Source: an uncultured Eubacteriales bacterium (GTDB taxonomy: Bacteria; Bacillota; Clostridia; Lachnospirales; Lachnospiraceae). Taken from it: DNA of 64,000 nt. Made by a program: the position numbers and the translations under genes. Shown in pieces: positions 52,717 to 61,405 of the stretch. The DNA is taken from positions 1 through 64,000 of the forward strand of contig URMF01000006.1 in NCBI GenBank assembly GCA_900548855.1, in the 5' to 3' direction. Position 1 is the first letter of the stretch. Every line of letters starts with the position of its first letter. The notes under the pieces are model-generated. The model did not search any database, was not told where the DNA came from, and saw nothing but the letters and a program-made list of their open reading frames with translations.

Positions 52717-52748
52717 AGAATAATTCTGTCAGAGGATAGAATTATTCT
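52717..52748. promoter_or_regulatory. 11-bp inverted repeat upstream of the first Spo0A-like gene
   Basis: AGAATAATTCT (52717-52727) and AGAATTATTCT (52738-52748) are perfect inverted copies with a 10-base loop; GTC/GAC flanks extend the stem after a one-base bulge. It ends 32 bases before ATG 52781. It could be an operator or a leader hairpin. The rest of 52478-52780 is A+T-rich, and I see no clear 0A box or sigma-H promoter in it. Confidence 0.55.
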
Positions 52749-52780
52749 TGACGAAAAATCATATATTATAGGAGGGAAGT

Positions 52781-53572
52781 ATGATTAATGTAATGATTGG
52801 TAATCATGATGAAATCATGCGAAAGAGGATGGAGGATGTTGTGCGTAAGCAGACACAATGTCATCTTTTGGGTACTTATGAAAAAGGAGATCAGTTGCTG
52901 TTACATATTAAAGAGGATGTGCCGGATCTTGTGATTTTGAATCCTGTGATGCCGAAGATTGATGGTATCGGGGTGATAGAAAAAGTTCGTTCAGAGTCAC
53001 AATTTGATAAAATACGGTTCCTTTTGGTTGCTTCAGCACAGCAGACAAAGGTTTTGAATGTATTACAGAACCGGAAGAATGTAAAATTTCTTCCGTGGGA
53101 AAATGACGAAAATACTCTGGAAAAATGTATTATGGAGATACCGAAGCCCGGAGTAGTGACAAACCGGGCGCTTCCAATTGAAGATATAGTAGTAAAGCAG
53201 GGAAACCGAGAAAAAGATTTAAATTTACTGGTGACACAGATGATTCATGAAATAGGAGTTCCGGCGCATATAAAAGGTTATTTATATCTGCGCACGGCTA
53301 TTATCATGGCGGTGGATAATATGGATGTATTGAACGCAGTGACCAAGCAGCTATATCCGGATATCGCAGAACAATATGGAACCACAGATACAAGAGTAGA
53401 GCGTGCCATTCGTCATGCAATTGAGGTCGCATGGGAACGTGGCAACATTGATATGATACATGAATTGTTTGGCTATACGATTCAGGCAGATAAGGGGAAA
53501 CCCACAAATTCAGAATTTATTGCCCTGATGGCAGACAGGATACGGTTAGACCAGTCTAAGGGTTTAAAGTAG
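52781..53572 (+). CDS. spo0A: Spo0A-like regulator with a pseudo-receiver (first copy)
   Basis: A 263-residue protein with the Spo0A architecture. The C-terminal DNA-binding domain is well kept (HEIGVPAHIKGYLYLR, then TRVERAIRHAIEVAWERGN and KPTNSEFIALMADRIRL). The receiver is degenerate: the acidic pair of Spo0A (ADDN) is GNHD here, the phosphoacceptor Asp is Asn54 (VILNPVMPKIDG) and the conserved Lys before Pro is Leu (FLPWEN). It cannot be phosphorylated in the normal way. Its place after spoIVB is that of the canonical spo0A. GGAGGG precedes the ATG. A second copy follows after 89 bases. Confidence 0.9.
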   Translation: MINVMIGNHDEIMRKRMEDVVRKQTQCHLLGTYEKGDQLLLHIKEDVPDLVILNPVMPKIDGIGVIEKVRSESQFDKIRFLLVASAQQTKVLNVLQNRKNVKFLPWENDENTLEKCIMEIPKPGVVTNRALPIEDIVVKQGNREKDLNLLVTQMIHEIGVPAHIKGYLYLRTAIIMAVDNMDVLNAVTKQLYPDIAEQYGTTDTRVERAIRHAIEVAWERGNIDMIHELFGYTIQADKGKPTNSEFIALMADRIRLDQSKGLK

Positions 53573-53661
53573 GGAGGAATCAAAATAAAACACTGGAAGA
53601 AAAAGGAATGATGAAGATGTTAATGTAAAAGCCGGAATGAGGCAGCAGATTGGAGAATGAT

Positions 53662-54489
53662 ATGAGAGAAAGTATGAAAATAATAATAGCAACAGGTCAA
53701 AAACGGCAGATAACGCAAACCATATTGGGACATATGAAACAGTTTGAGTATGTTATAAAAGAGACTACAGACTCCTATGAACAAATCGTAGAGGATGTGT
53801 ATTCGATGAAACCAGATATGATTATAGCGGACATCTGCTTGGAAGGGGGAGATGGTATTTCCCTGCTTCAGAAGTGTAAGAGAAAGGAACTGCGGGATAC
53901 AAAGTTTGTGTTTTTGACCGATGTTACGGCACAAATGATTATTGATTTGGCATATGCAGCCGGTGCGGATTATTATTTTATGTTAAACCAGGAGCCTAAA
54001 TTTATCGCAAGAATATTGGAAAGGATTCTGGAAAGTCACTATCAGATGAAGCAGCAGCAAAAGCAGCGAGACGGAATGACATTAGAGCAAAAACAGTTTC
54101 TGTTTGATTCTACTTTGGAAAATGATGTGACAAAGATGATTCGGGAAATTGGTATTCCTGCTCATATCAAAGGTTATCAGTATATCAGAGAAGGGATTAT
54201 GATGTCGGTAAAGGACCCGGAGATTCTTAATTATATTACCAAATATCTATATCCCACCATTGCGAAAAAATATCATACCACCACCAGCAGTGTGGAGCGT
54301 GCGATTCGTCATGCAATCGAGGTGGCATGGAATCGGGGAAAGCTGGAATCCATGGAGGAGCTGTTTGGCTATAGTGTAAATTCGGGAAAAGGAAAGCCGA
54401 CTAATTCTGAATTTATTGCCCTGATTGCGGATAAGTTCCGGCTGGAGTACAGGATGAAGGGTTTTGGAATGGATGAGTTCTCTGCGTAG
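53662..54489 (+). CDS. Spo0A-like regulator (second tandem copy)
   Basis: A 275-residue Spo0A paralogue. The DNA-binding domain is intact (REIGIPAHIKGYQYIR, SVERAIRHAIEVAWNRGK, KPTNSEFIALIADKFRLE). The receiver keeps an Asp at the phosphoacceptor place, Asp57 (MIIADICLEGGDG), and Thr86, but the acidic pair that binds magnesium is Thr11-Gly12 (IIIATGQK) and the conserved Lys is lost (FMLNQE). Phosphorylation through magnesium is therefore doubtful. TTG 53650 is in frame, but GGAG lies between it and ATG 53662, which I choose. The two copies differ in much of the receiver, so the duplication is not recent. Confidence 0.88.
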   Translation: MRESMKIIIATGQKRQITQTILGHMKQFEYVIKETTDSYEQIVEDVYSMKPDMIIADICLEGGDGISLLQKCKRKELRDTKFVFLTDVTAQMIIDLAYAAGADYYFMLNQEPKFIARILERILESHYQMKQQQKQRDGMTLEQKQFLFDSTLENDVTKMIREIGIPAHIKGYQYIREGIMMSVKDPEILNYITKYLYPTIAKKYHTTTSSVERAIRHAIEVAWNRGKLESMEELFGYSVNSGKGKPTNSEFIALIADKFRLEYRMKGFGMDEFSA

Positions 54490-54562
54490 CATAAGATGCG
54501 GATGTATGATAAGCAGTGCGTCCTCTTAAAAATAGCTTTTGTTTTTATTATTTTTATGCTAC

Positions 54563-54580
54563 AATAGACGAAAGTCTATT
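54563..54580 (+). promoter_or_regulatory. GAAA-tetraloop hairpin in the glgA leader
   Basis: AATAGAC-GAAA-GTCTATT is a perfect 7-bp stem with a stable tetraloop. A -10-like TACAAT overlaps its left arm at 54560-54565, so the stem would lie at the very 5' end of the mRNA, about 24 bases before ATG 54604. Confidence 0.4.
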
Positions 54581-54603
54581 TTGTACGAAGGAGAGAGAAT
54601 CCG

Positions 54604-56034
54604 ATGAAAAGAATTGCTTATATTGCTTCTGAATGTGTTCCATTTATTAAGACTGGCGGTCTGGCTGACGTTGTAGGGACACTTCCTAAGATTTTTGATA
54701 AAAAGGAGTATGATGTGCGGATTATCATCCCTAATTATATGTGTATTCCTTCCAAATATAAAGAGAAAATGCGCTTTATTACAAACTTCCAGATGGATAT
54801 TGGAGACCACTCACAATATGTGGGAATTATGTATATGGAATATGAGGGTGTGCCGGTTTATTTTATTGATAACGAATTTTACTTTAATGGACTGGCTCCT
54901 TATGGTGATACCAAGTGGGACATTGAGAAATTCTGTTATTTTTCCAAGGCGGCGCTATCTATTCTGCCGGTGATTGGTTTCCGCCCGGATATTGTACATT
55001 GTCACGACTGGCAGGCGGGTATGGTTCCGGTATATTTGAAGACATTGTTTGCAGGGAATCCCTTTTTTGGAAGCATAAAATCCATTATGACAATTCATAA
55101 TCTGCAGTTCCAGGGAAGATGGGATATTGAACATGTACGGTATTGCTCCGGTCTTCCAGACTATTTGTTTACTGCGGATAAGTTGGAGATACATAAAGAT
55201 GCTTCCATGCTGAAGGGTGGACTTGTCTATGCAGATGTGATTACTACAGTAAGCAACACCTATGCATATGAAATCCAGACGCCGTATTATGGGGAAGGAT
55301 TAGACGGTTTGTTACAGGCAAGAAACCAGTCTTTAGTGGGAATTGTTAACGGTATTGATTATGATACATATAATCCGGAAAAGGACAAGCATTTAGCAAA
55401 AGCATACAATATTAAGAATGTTAAGAAAAATAAGGGGATGAATAAGACAGCACTTCAGAAGGAACTGGGACTTCCTGTAGATAAGAATCAGTTTGTGCTT
55501 GGTATCATTTCCAGGCTGACAGACCAGAAGGGCCTTGATTTAGTGGATGCGGTGATGAATGATATCTGCCAGGATGGTGTGCAGTTTGTTGTGCTGGGAA
55601 CTGGAGACAGGAGATATGAGGATATGTTCCGGTACTATCAGGGCTTTCATCCGGCAAAGGTTAGTGCAAACATTTATTTTTCAGATGCACTTTCCCATAA
55701 AATGTATGGAGGCTGTGATGCAATTTTAGTACCGTCAAGATTTGAGCCCTGCGGACTTACACAGCTGATGGCTCTCCGCTATGGTTCCCTTCCGATTGTC
55801 CGGGAGACTGGAGGACTTAAGGATACGGTCATTCCTTATAATGAATTTGAACAGACAGGAACGGGATTTTCATTTGCAAATTATAATGCGCAGGAGCTTC
55901 TGCATACTATTAATTATGCGAAAGAGGTTTTTTATAACCAGAAGAAGAGCTGGGAGGACATGCAGGTACGTGCCATGGGTCAGGATTATTCCTGGGCAAG
56001 CTCGGCAAAGAGATATGAGGAATTGTATAAATAG
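54604..56034 (+). CDS. glgA: Glycogen synthase (ADP-glucose type)
   Basis: GlgA, a GT5 glycosyltransferase, extends alpha-1,4-glucan chains from ADP-glucose. The 476-residue protein has the N-terminal KTGGLADV motif (16-23), VHCHDWQAG and the donor-site region PSRFEPCGLTQLMALRYG in the C-terminal half. No other glycogen gene (glgB, glgC, glgD, glgP) is in the window, so it stands alone here. GAAGGAGAGAG precedes the ATG. A weak terminator follows. Confidence 0.95.
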   Translation: MKRIAYIASECVPFIKTGGLADVVGTLPKIFDKKEYDVRIIIPNYMCIPSKYKEKMRFITNFQMDIGDHSQYVGIMYMEYEGVPVYFIDNEFYFNGLAPYGDTKWDIEKFCYFSKAALSILPVIGFRPDIVHCHDWQAGMVPVYLKTLFAGNPFFGSIKSIMTIHNLQFQGRWDIEHVRYCSGLPDYLFTADKLEIHKDASMLKGGLVYADVITTVSNTYAYEIQTPYYGEGLDGLLQARNQSLVGIVNGIDYDTYNPEKDKHLAKAYNIKNVKKNKGMNKTALQKELGLPVDKNQFVLGIISRLTDQKGLDLVDAVMNDICQDGVQFVVLGTGDRRYEDMFRYYQGFHPAKVSANIYFSDALSHKMYGGCDAILVPSRFEPCGLTQLMALRYGSLPIVRETGGLKDTVIPYNEFEQTGTGFSFANYNAQELLHTINYAKEVFYNQKKSWEDMQVRAMGQDYSWASSAKRYEELYK

Positions 56035-56047
56035 AAGAGAACAAGAG

Positions 56048-56076
56048 CCGCAGGCGGGGAAGCTGTCTGCGGTTTT
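56048..56076 (+). terminator. Probable terminator after glgA
   Basis: CCGCAG (56048-56053) pairs with CTGCGG (56067-56072) and is followed by TTTT. The stem is short but G+C-rich. Confidence 0.55.
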
Positions 56077-56100
56077 GTGCAGTAGAAGGAGTAAAAAGAA

Positions 56101-57846
56101 ATGGCTTTTGATGGAGTAGTGATTTCTAATATCGTAAAAGACATGAAGGAACGGCTGACAGGAGGCCGTATTTATAAGATATACCAGCCGGAAAGCGATG
56201 AGATTAATTTGGTGATTAAAAATCTGGGAACAACCTTTCGGCTCATGTTAAATGCCAGCCCTACACTTCCACTGGTGTATTTTTTGCCGGAAAACAAGGT
56301 AAATCCGGCTACAGCACCAAATTTTTGTATGCTGCTTAGAAAGCATATCGGCAATGGAAGAATTGTGGGGGTTGAGCAGCCGGGGTTTGAGCGGATTATC
56401 ATGATAGATATCGAGCATTTAGATGAGATGGGGGATTTGTGTAGGAAAAAGCTTGTAATCGAGCTGATGGGCAAGCATAGCAATATTATATTTACGGAAG
56501 AGAACGGACGGATTGTGGATGCAATTAAGCGGATTGGCGCCCAGATTAGTTCGGTGAGGGAGGTGCTTCCCGGATATGATTATGTGCTGCCACCAAATGA
56601 AAAGGTGGATCCCTTAGAGGTTTCAAAGGAATATTTCCAGACCATCATTTTAGAGAAAGCCATGAGCGTGGAAAAAGCCATTTATTCGTCCATAACAGGC
56701 TTTTCCAAGCTGATTGCAGGTGAACTCTGCTACGAGGCAGGAGTAGATGGCAATTTCAGTACGGACAGCCTTGCAGAGAGCAACAAAGAGATGTTGTGGA
56801 ATGCATTTTCCAGATTGGTTACCCGGGTGAAGGATGGAAATTATGAACCGGTAATTGTATATGACCAAGATGAGCCAGTAGCATTTTCCTCCATACCACT
56901 TATGATGTATAATGACCTTAATCAGGAATATTTTAAGGATATATCGGAATTGCTGGCAAGCTATTATGCAAAGAAGGATATTTCTTCCAGAATCCGCCAG
57001 AAATCAACCGATTTAAGAAAAGTACTGGCAACAGCGGTGGAACGGACTTCCAGAAAATACGATATTCAGCGGAAGCAGTTGAAGGATACGGAAAAGCGGG
57101 ATAAATACCGTATCTATGGAGAGCTGCTGCAGACCTATGGCTATGAGGTGCAGACCGGAGATAAGGAAGCTAAGGTGATGAATTACTATACCAATGAGGA
57201 GGTAACCATTCCGTTGGATACAACCCTGACACCAGTGGAAAATGCAAACCGGTATTTTAATAAATATAATAAACTGAAACGTACCTATGAGGCTTCCCTG
57301 ACATTAGTGGAGGAGAGTAAGAAAACTCTGGAGCACTTGCTTTCTCTGCAAAACAGCATGGAGATTGCCACTTCCGAGGCGGACCTGGCAGAGATACGGG
57401 AAGAAATGGTAATAGCCGGTCTCGTCAAGGCGAAGCAGAACAGAAAAAGTGGAGTGAAACAGGAAAAGAGTAAGCCCTTACACTACATTTCCTCGGACGG
57501 CTTTCATATGTATGTGGGTAAAAACAATCTGCAAAATGACCGCCTTACCTTTAAAACAGCAGGAACAAAAGACCTTTGGTTCCATGCCAAGGAGATGCCG
57601 GGCTCCCATGTGATTGTAAAATTAGAGGGGGCAGAGGATGTGCCAGATGCCACTTATGAGGAAGCTGCTCGTCTGGCAGCCTATTATTCATCGGGAAAGA
57701 CCAGTCCCAAGGTGGAGATTGATTATACAAGAAGGGGAAATCTTAAGAAACCGCCCCAGGCAAATCCTGGATATGTTATTTATCACACGAATTATTCCAT
57801 GGTGGCGTTGCCAGATATTAAGGGGATTGAAGAAATAAAGGAATGA
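56101..57846 (+). CDS. rqcH: RqcH/NFACT family ribosome quality control factor
   Basis: RqcH (Rqc2/FbpA family) binds stalled 50S subunits and recruits tRNA-Ala to add C-terminal alanine tails that mark the peptide for degradation. The 581-residue protein has an N-terminal NFACT-N domain (MAFDGVVISNIVKDMKERL), a central HhH/coiled-coil region (about 230-450) and an NFACT-R domain with DLWFHAKEMPGSHVI near the C-terminus. The old name is fibronectin-binding protein. A duplicated 14-base unit GGAATGAAAATACA spans the stop codon. Confidence 0.93.
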   Translation: MAFDGVVISNIVKDMKERLTGGRIYKIYQPESDEINLVIKNLGTTFRLMLNASPTLPLVYFLPENKVNPATAPNFCMLLRKHIGNGRIVGVEQPGFERIIMIDIEHLDEMGDLCRKKLVIELMGKHSNIIFTEENGRIVDAIKRIGAQISSVREVLPGYDYVLPPNEKVDPLEVSKEYFQTIILEKAMSVEKAIYSSITGFSKLIAGELCYEAGVDGNFSTDSLAESNKEMLWNAFSRLVTRVKDGNYEPVIVYDQDEPVAFSSIPLMMYNDLNQEYFKDISELLASYYAKKDISSRIRQKSTDLRKVLATAVERTSRKYDIQRKQLKDTEKRDKYRIYGELLQTYGYEVQTGDKEAKVMNYYTNEEVTIPLDTTLTPVENANRYFNKYNKLKRTYEASLTLVEESKKTLEHLLSLQNSMEIATSEADLAEIREEMVIAGLVKAKQNRKSGVKQEKSKPLHYISSDGFHMYVGKNNLQNDRLTFKTAGTKDLWFHAKEMPGSHVIVKLEGAEDVPDATYEEAARLAAYYSSGKTSPKVEIDYTRRGNLKKPPQANPGYVIYHTNYSMVALPDIKGIEEIKE

Positions 57847-57885
57847 AAATACAGGAATGAAAATACAGGTTGGGAAAACCTTAGC

Positions 57886-57914
57886 TTGCATTTCTTTATA
57901 TATTTGGTTATAAT
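57886..57914 (+). promoter_or_regulatory. Sigma-A promoter of the yicC-gmk-rpoZ group
   Basis: TTGCAT at 57886-57891 and TATAAT at 57909-57914 are 17 bases apart, 88 bases before the yicC start. Confidence 0.7.
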
Positions 57915-58001
57915 ATATAAGTTAATTCATGTCCTTTTGTGAGTTGGCTTATTATTATATTGTAAATTCCAATGGAAGACTGGAAAAAGTAGGTGAAGTG
58001 C

Positions 58002-58880
58002 TTGATAAAGAGTATGACAGGTTTTGGTCGTGCAGAGAGTGTGACGAAGGACCGCAAGATTGTAATTGAGATGAAGTCGGTGAATCACAGATATTGTGAT
58101 TTGAATATTAAGATGCCAAAGAAGCTGAATTTTTTTGAAGCTGCGATTCGCAATCATTTAAAGAAATATATTGGAAGAGGCAAGGTAGATATTTTTATTA
58201 CCTATGAGGATTATTCAGAGAATAATGTCTGTGTAAAATATAATCCGGAGATAGCAGCAGAATATGTGAAGTATCTGCAGCAGATGGCAGATACCTTTGA
58301 ACTGAGGAGCGACCTGTCAGTAGTGGCACTTTCCAGATATCCGGAGGTCTTTACCTTAGAGGAACAATCTGAAAATGAGGAGCAGTTATGGAATGAGTTT
58401 GTCGTGATTCTGGATGAGGCGGCAAACCACTTTGTGGAGTCCCGCACCAAAGAGGGCGAAGTGTTGAAGGAGGATTTGCTTCAGAAGCTGGATGGGATGC
58501 TGTCCATGGTAGATTATATTGAGTCGGTTTCTCCGTCTCTGGTTGAAGATTACCGAAACCGGTTAGAGGCTAAGGTAAAGGAGCTGTTAGAGGGGGCTGG
58601 CATGGATGAAAGCCGTATTGCCACAGAGGTTACCATTTATGCAGATAAAATTTGTGTGGATGAAGAGACGGTGAGACTTAGAAGTCACATTGAGAATACA
58701 AAGGCGATTTTGCTTGAAGGCGGCAATGTGGGGCGTAAGCTGGATTTTGTTGCACAGGAGATGAACAGGGAGGCCAATACAATCCTTTCCAAAGCTAATT
58801 CCCTTGATGTTTCCAACAAAGCAATTGATTTGAAAACCGAGATTGAGAAAGTCAGGGAACAGATACAGAATATTGAGTAG
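58002..58880 (+). CDS. yicC: YicC/YloC family endoribonuclease
   Basis: A 292-residue protein of the YicC family, which has been shown to act as an RNase on small RNAs in some bacteria. The start is TTG 58002, giving the family N-terminus MIKSMTGFGRAE, with AGGTG seven bases before it; a GTG at 57993 is also in frame. The C-terminal DUF1732 region has GRKLDFVAQEMNREANTILSK. gmk starts 12 bases after its stop. In many Firmicutes remA lies between these two genes; it is missing here. Confidence 0.92.
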   Translation: MIKSMTGFGRAESVTKDRKIVIEMKSVNHRYCDLNIKMPKKLNFFEAAIRNHLKKYIGRGKVDIFITYEDYSENNVCVKYNPEIAAEYVKYLQQMADTFELRSDLSVVALSRYPEVFTLEEQSENEEQLWNEFVVILDEAANHFVESRTKEGEVLKEDLLQKLDGMLSMVDYIESVSPSLVEDYRNRLEAKVKELLEGAGMDESRIATEVTIYADKICVDEETVRLRSHIENTKAILLEGGNVGRKLDFVAQEMNREANTILSKANSLDVSNKAIDLKTEIEKVREQIQNIE

Positions 58881-58892
58881 AGGGTGAGGCAT

Positions 58893-59528
58893 ATGAATAA
58901 AAAAGGCGTGTTGATTGTCATTTCTGGATTTTCCGGTGTTGGCAAGGGAACGGTCGTTAGGAAGTTAATTGAGAAGTATCACTATAGTCTTTCTGTTTCT
59001 GCCACCACAAGAGAACCAAGACCCGGTGAAGTGGATGGAAAAGACTATTTCTTCAAGAGTGTGGCTGAGTTTCAGAGTCTGATTGATTATAATGGATTCA
59101 TTGAATGGGCACAGTATGTGGAGAATTATTATGGCACTCCCAGAAAATATGTAGAAGATGAATTAGCCAGAGGACATAATGTGATATTAGAGATAGAAGT
59201 TCAGGGAGCAATGCGGATTAAGGAGCAGTATCCGGATGCAGTATTGATTTTCCTGACAGCGCCGGATGCACATAGTCTTAAGGAGAGATTAGAGGGCAGA
59301 GGCACAGAGGATGCAAAGGTAATTGCAAAACGGTTAAAGCGTGCCTATGAAGAAACAGATGATATGTCAGAATATGATTATCTGGTTGTGAATGATGATT
59401 TGGAGACCTGTGTGGATAATGTAAATGCCGTAATTGTGGCAGAGAGCTTCCGCACGGCAAATAACCGGGAATATATTGAACAAACCAAAAATGAATTATT
59501 TGATATTCGAAAGGAGATTTTATCATGA
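58893..59528 (+). CDS. gmk: Guanylate kinase
   Basis: Gmk phosphorylates GMP to GDP. The protein has 211 residues. The P-loop is GFSGVGKGT at 12-20, and the GMP-binding region TTREPRPGEVDGKDYFF follows with EWAQYVENYYGTP. GAGG lies before ATG 58893; a GTG at 58884 gives a three-residue longer form. Its stop overlaps the rpoZ start by four bases. Confidence 0.96.
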   Translation: MNKKGVLIVISGFSGVGKGTVVRKLIEKYHYSLSVSATTREPRPGEVDGKDYFFKSVAEFQSLIDYNGFIEWAQYVENYYGTPRKYVEDELARGHNVILEIEVQGAMRIKEQYPDAVLIFLTAPDAHSLKERLEGRGTEDAKVIAKRLKRAYEETDDMSEYDYLVVNDDLETCVDNVNAVIVAESFRTANNREYIEQTKNELFDIRKEILS

Positions 59529-59764
59529 TACATCCATCTTATAGTGATTTAATGGAAGTTGTTAACAGCGAGGTTGAGCAGGGAGAACAGCCGGTGGTAC
59601 AAAGCCGTTATTCCATTGTACTTGCAACTGCAAAGAGGGCAAGACAGATTATTGCAGGAGAAGAACCTCTGGTAAAGGGAGAAGGCAGAAAACCATTATC
59701 TGTTGCCGTGGATGAGCTTTATCAGGGAAAGGTTAAAATTGTTGGAGACGATGAGGACGAATGA
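59525..59764 (+). CDS. rpoZ: RNA polymerase omega subunit
   Basis: A 79-residue omega subunit that helps assemble RNA polymerase around beta prime. The family segment SRYSIVLATAKRARQI (27-42) and LSVAVDELYQGKVKI near the end are visible. It starts within the gmk stop (ATGA overlap), the normal coupling for this pair. Confidence 0.94.
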   Translation: MIHPSYSDLMEVVNSEVEQGEQPVVQSRYSIVLATAKRARQIIAGEEPLVKGEGRKPLSVAVDELYQGKVKIVGDDEDE

Positions 59765-59773
59765 TAATACTGG

Positions 59774-59800
59774 TGGCAGGCAGGAGTGCCTGCCATTTGT
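59774..59800 (+). terminator. Hairpin after rpoZ
   Basis: TGGCAGGCA-GGAG-TGCCTGCCA (59774-59795) is a perfect 9-bp stem followed by TTTGT. It is a likely but weak intrinsic terminator. Confidence 0.65.
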
Positions 59801-59808
59801 GTTGCCAA

Positions 59809-59844
59809 GCATATGAGGAAAAGGTCCGGTGGACCATTTTTGAG
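59809..59844. repeat. 36-base palindromic repeat, copy 2
   Basis: Same length and outline as the copy at 42566: GCATATGAG at the left, core GGTCCGGTGGACC (59823-59835) and TGAG at the right. It too follows a terminator-like hairpin and lies within the leader of the next gene (murE). Confidence 0.75.
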
Positions 59845-59899
59845 TACAGGTCACTTTCCGTTATGAAAAGTTTGCAGCATTTAGACTAGGAGGTTATAT

Positions 59900-61405
59900 A
59901 TGAAATTAGGGCAATTGCTAAATACGCTGGAATATACATTGGTGCAGGGAAGCCTTGATGCAGAAGTAACTGCAGTGGAAAATGACTCCCGAAAGGTGAT
60001 GAAGGGGGCACTCTTTTTCTGCATTACCGGAGCGGTATTTGACGGACATAGCTATGCGAGGGATGTGGCGGATAAAAAGGCTTCTGTAATTGTGGTAGAA
60101 AAAGATGTAAATTTGGAGGGAAATGCAGAAACAGCAGTGGTAAAGGTGCCAGATACCCGGTATGCCATGGGAATAATTTGTGCTGCATTTTATGGTAATC
60201 CATCTGATAAGCTGACGGTAATTGGCATTACCGGGACAAAGGGAAAAACCACCACCACTTACATGATTAAATCTATGCTTGAAGCAGCAGGACACAAAAC
60301 CGGGCTGATTGGAACGATAGAGAGTATTGTAGGTGATAAAGCAGTTCCAGCCAATAATACCACACCGGAATCGATTGTCATGCAGAGAACCTTGAAGGAA
60401 ATGGTGGATGCCGGTCTGGATAGCGTGGTAATGGAGGTTTCTTCCCAGGGCCTGATGCTTAACCGGGTGGCAGGCGTTTCTTTTGACTACGGTATTTTTA
60501 CCAATTTATCGGAGGATCATATCGGACCAAATGAGCACAAGGATTTTGCAGAGTATTTAGGCTGGAAAGCAAAGCTGTTTACGCTCTGTAAAACAGGAAT
60601 TTTTAATGTGGATGATGAAAATTGCGACCAGATATTAAAGGGACATACCTGTCAGGTAATTACCTATGGCATAAAAGAGGGAGCAGACTATCAGGCAGAG
60701 CATTTAAAGCTTTACAAGAAGGATGGATGTCTGGGGATTTCCTATCATTTGGATGGAAAATATCAGGAAGAGGTGACGGTAAGCCTGCCGGGTGAGTTTT
60801 CTGTGCACAATTCCCTGTCTGCCATTGCTGTGGCGAAGGAAATGGGCGTACCTATGGAAAAGATTTTGGAAATATTGAAGGATATCCATGTAAAGGGCAG
60901 GGTGGAGCTGATTCCGATTTCCGATGCATTTACCATCTTAATTGATTATGCACATAATGCAGTGAGTCTGGAAAGTATCCTGACCACCTTACGTGCTTAT
61001 AATCCGAAACGGCTGGTTGCTTTGTTTGGCTGTGGGGGAAACCGCTCCAAGGTACGGAGATATGAGATGGGAGAGGTATCCGGTGAACTTGCAGACTTTA
61101 CAATTATAACCTCCGATAATCCAAGGGATGAGGAGCCTCGGGCAATTATGGATGACATCAAAACCGGAATTGCAAAGACAGAGGGAAAATATGTGGAAAT
61201 TGTTGACCGGAAGGAAGCAATCCGTTATGCTATAATGAATGCGGGGGAGGGAGATGTCATTGTTCTTGCCGGTAAGGGGCATGAGGATTACCAGGAGATT
61301 AAGGGCAGGAAATACCATATGGATGAACGGGATTTGATTAGAGAGATATTGGAGGAAGAGGATGTCACCAAAATATGCGGATATAATAATCGATATTTCG
61401 CATGA
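59900..61405 (+). CDS. murE: UDP-MurNAc-tripeptide synthetase (meso-diaminopimelate type)
   Basis: MurE adds the third residue to the peptidoglycan stem peptide. The 501-residue ligase has the ATP loop GITGTKGKTTTT (109-120), a Lys in GWKAKLF near 223 that is normally carbamylated, and DNPR at 406-409, the motif that selects meso-diaminopimelate over lysine. The C-terminus extends past the usual end so that the last 44 bases overlap priA. AGGAGG precedes the ATG. It occupies the place between rpoZ and priA where coaBC lies in many relatives. Confidence 0.95.
   Translation: MKLGQLLNTLEYTLVQGSLDAEVTAVENDSRKVMKGALFFCITGAVFDGHSYARDVADKKASVIVVEKDVNLEGNAETAVVKVPDTRYAMGIICAAFYGNPSDKLTVIGITGTKGKTTTTYMIKSMLEAAGHKTGLIGTIESIVGDKAVPANNTTPESIVMQRTLKEMVDAGLDSVVMEVSSQGLMLNRVAGVSFDYGIFTNLSEDHIGPNEHKDFAEYLGWKAKLFTLCKTGIFNVDDENCDQILKGHTCQVITYGIKEGADYQAEHLKLYKKDGCLGISYHLDGKYQEEVTVSLPGEFSVHNSLSAIAVAKEMGVPMEKILEILKDIHVKGRVELIPISDAFTILIDYAHNAVSLESILTTLRAYNPKRLVALFGCGGNRSKVRRYEMGEVSGELADFTIITSDNPRDEEPRAIMDDIKTGIAKTEGKYVEIVDRKEAIRYAIMNAGEGDVIVLAGKGHEDYQEIKGRKYHMDERDLIREILEEEDVTKICGYNNRYFA

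Noticed and set aside
52640..52780. Spo0A boxes and a sigma-H promoter upstream of the first Spo0A-like gene
   Set aside because: The closest strings to TGTCGAA have mismatches and no pair of boxes matches the sigma-H pattern, so I could not support a site.
56101..57846. Fibronectin-binding adhesin
   Set aside because: There is no signal peptide, and NFACT-N and NFACT-R domains identify a ribosome quality control factor.
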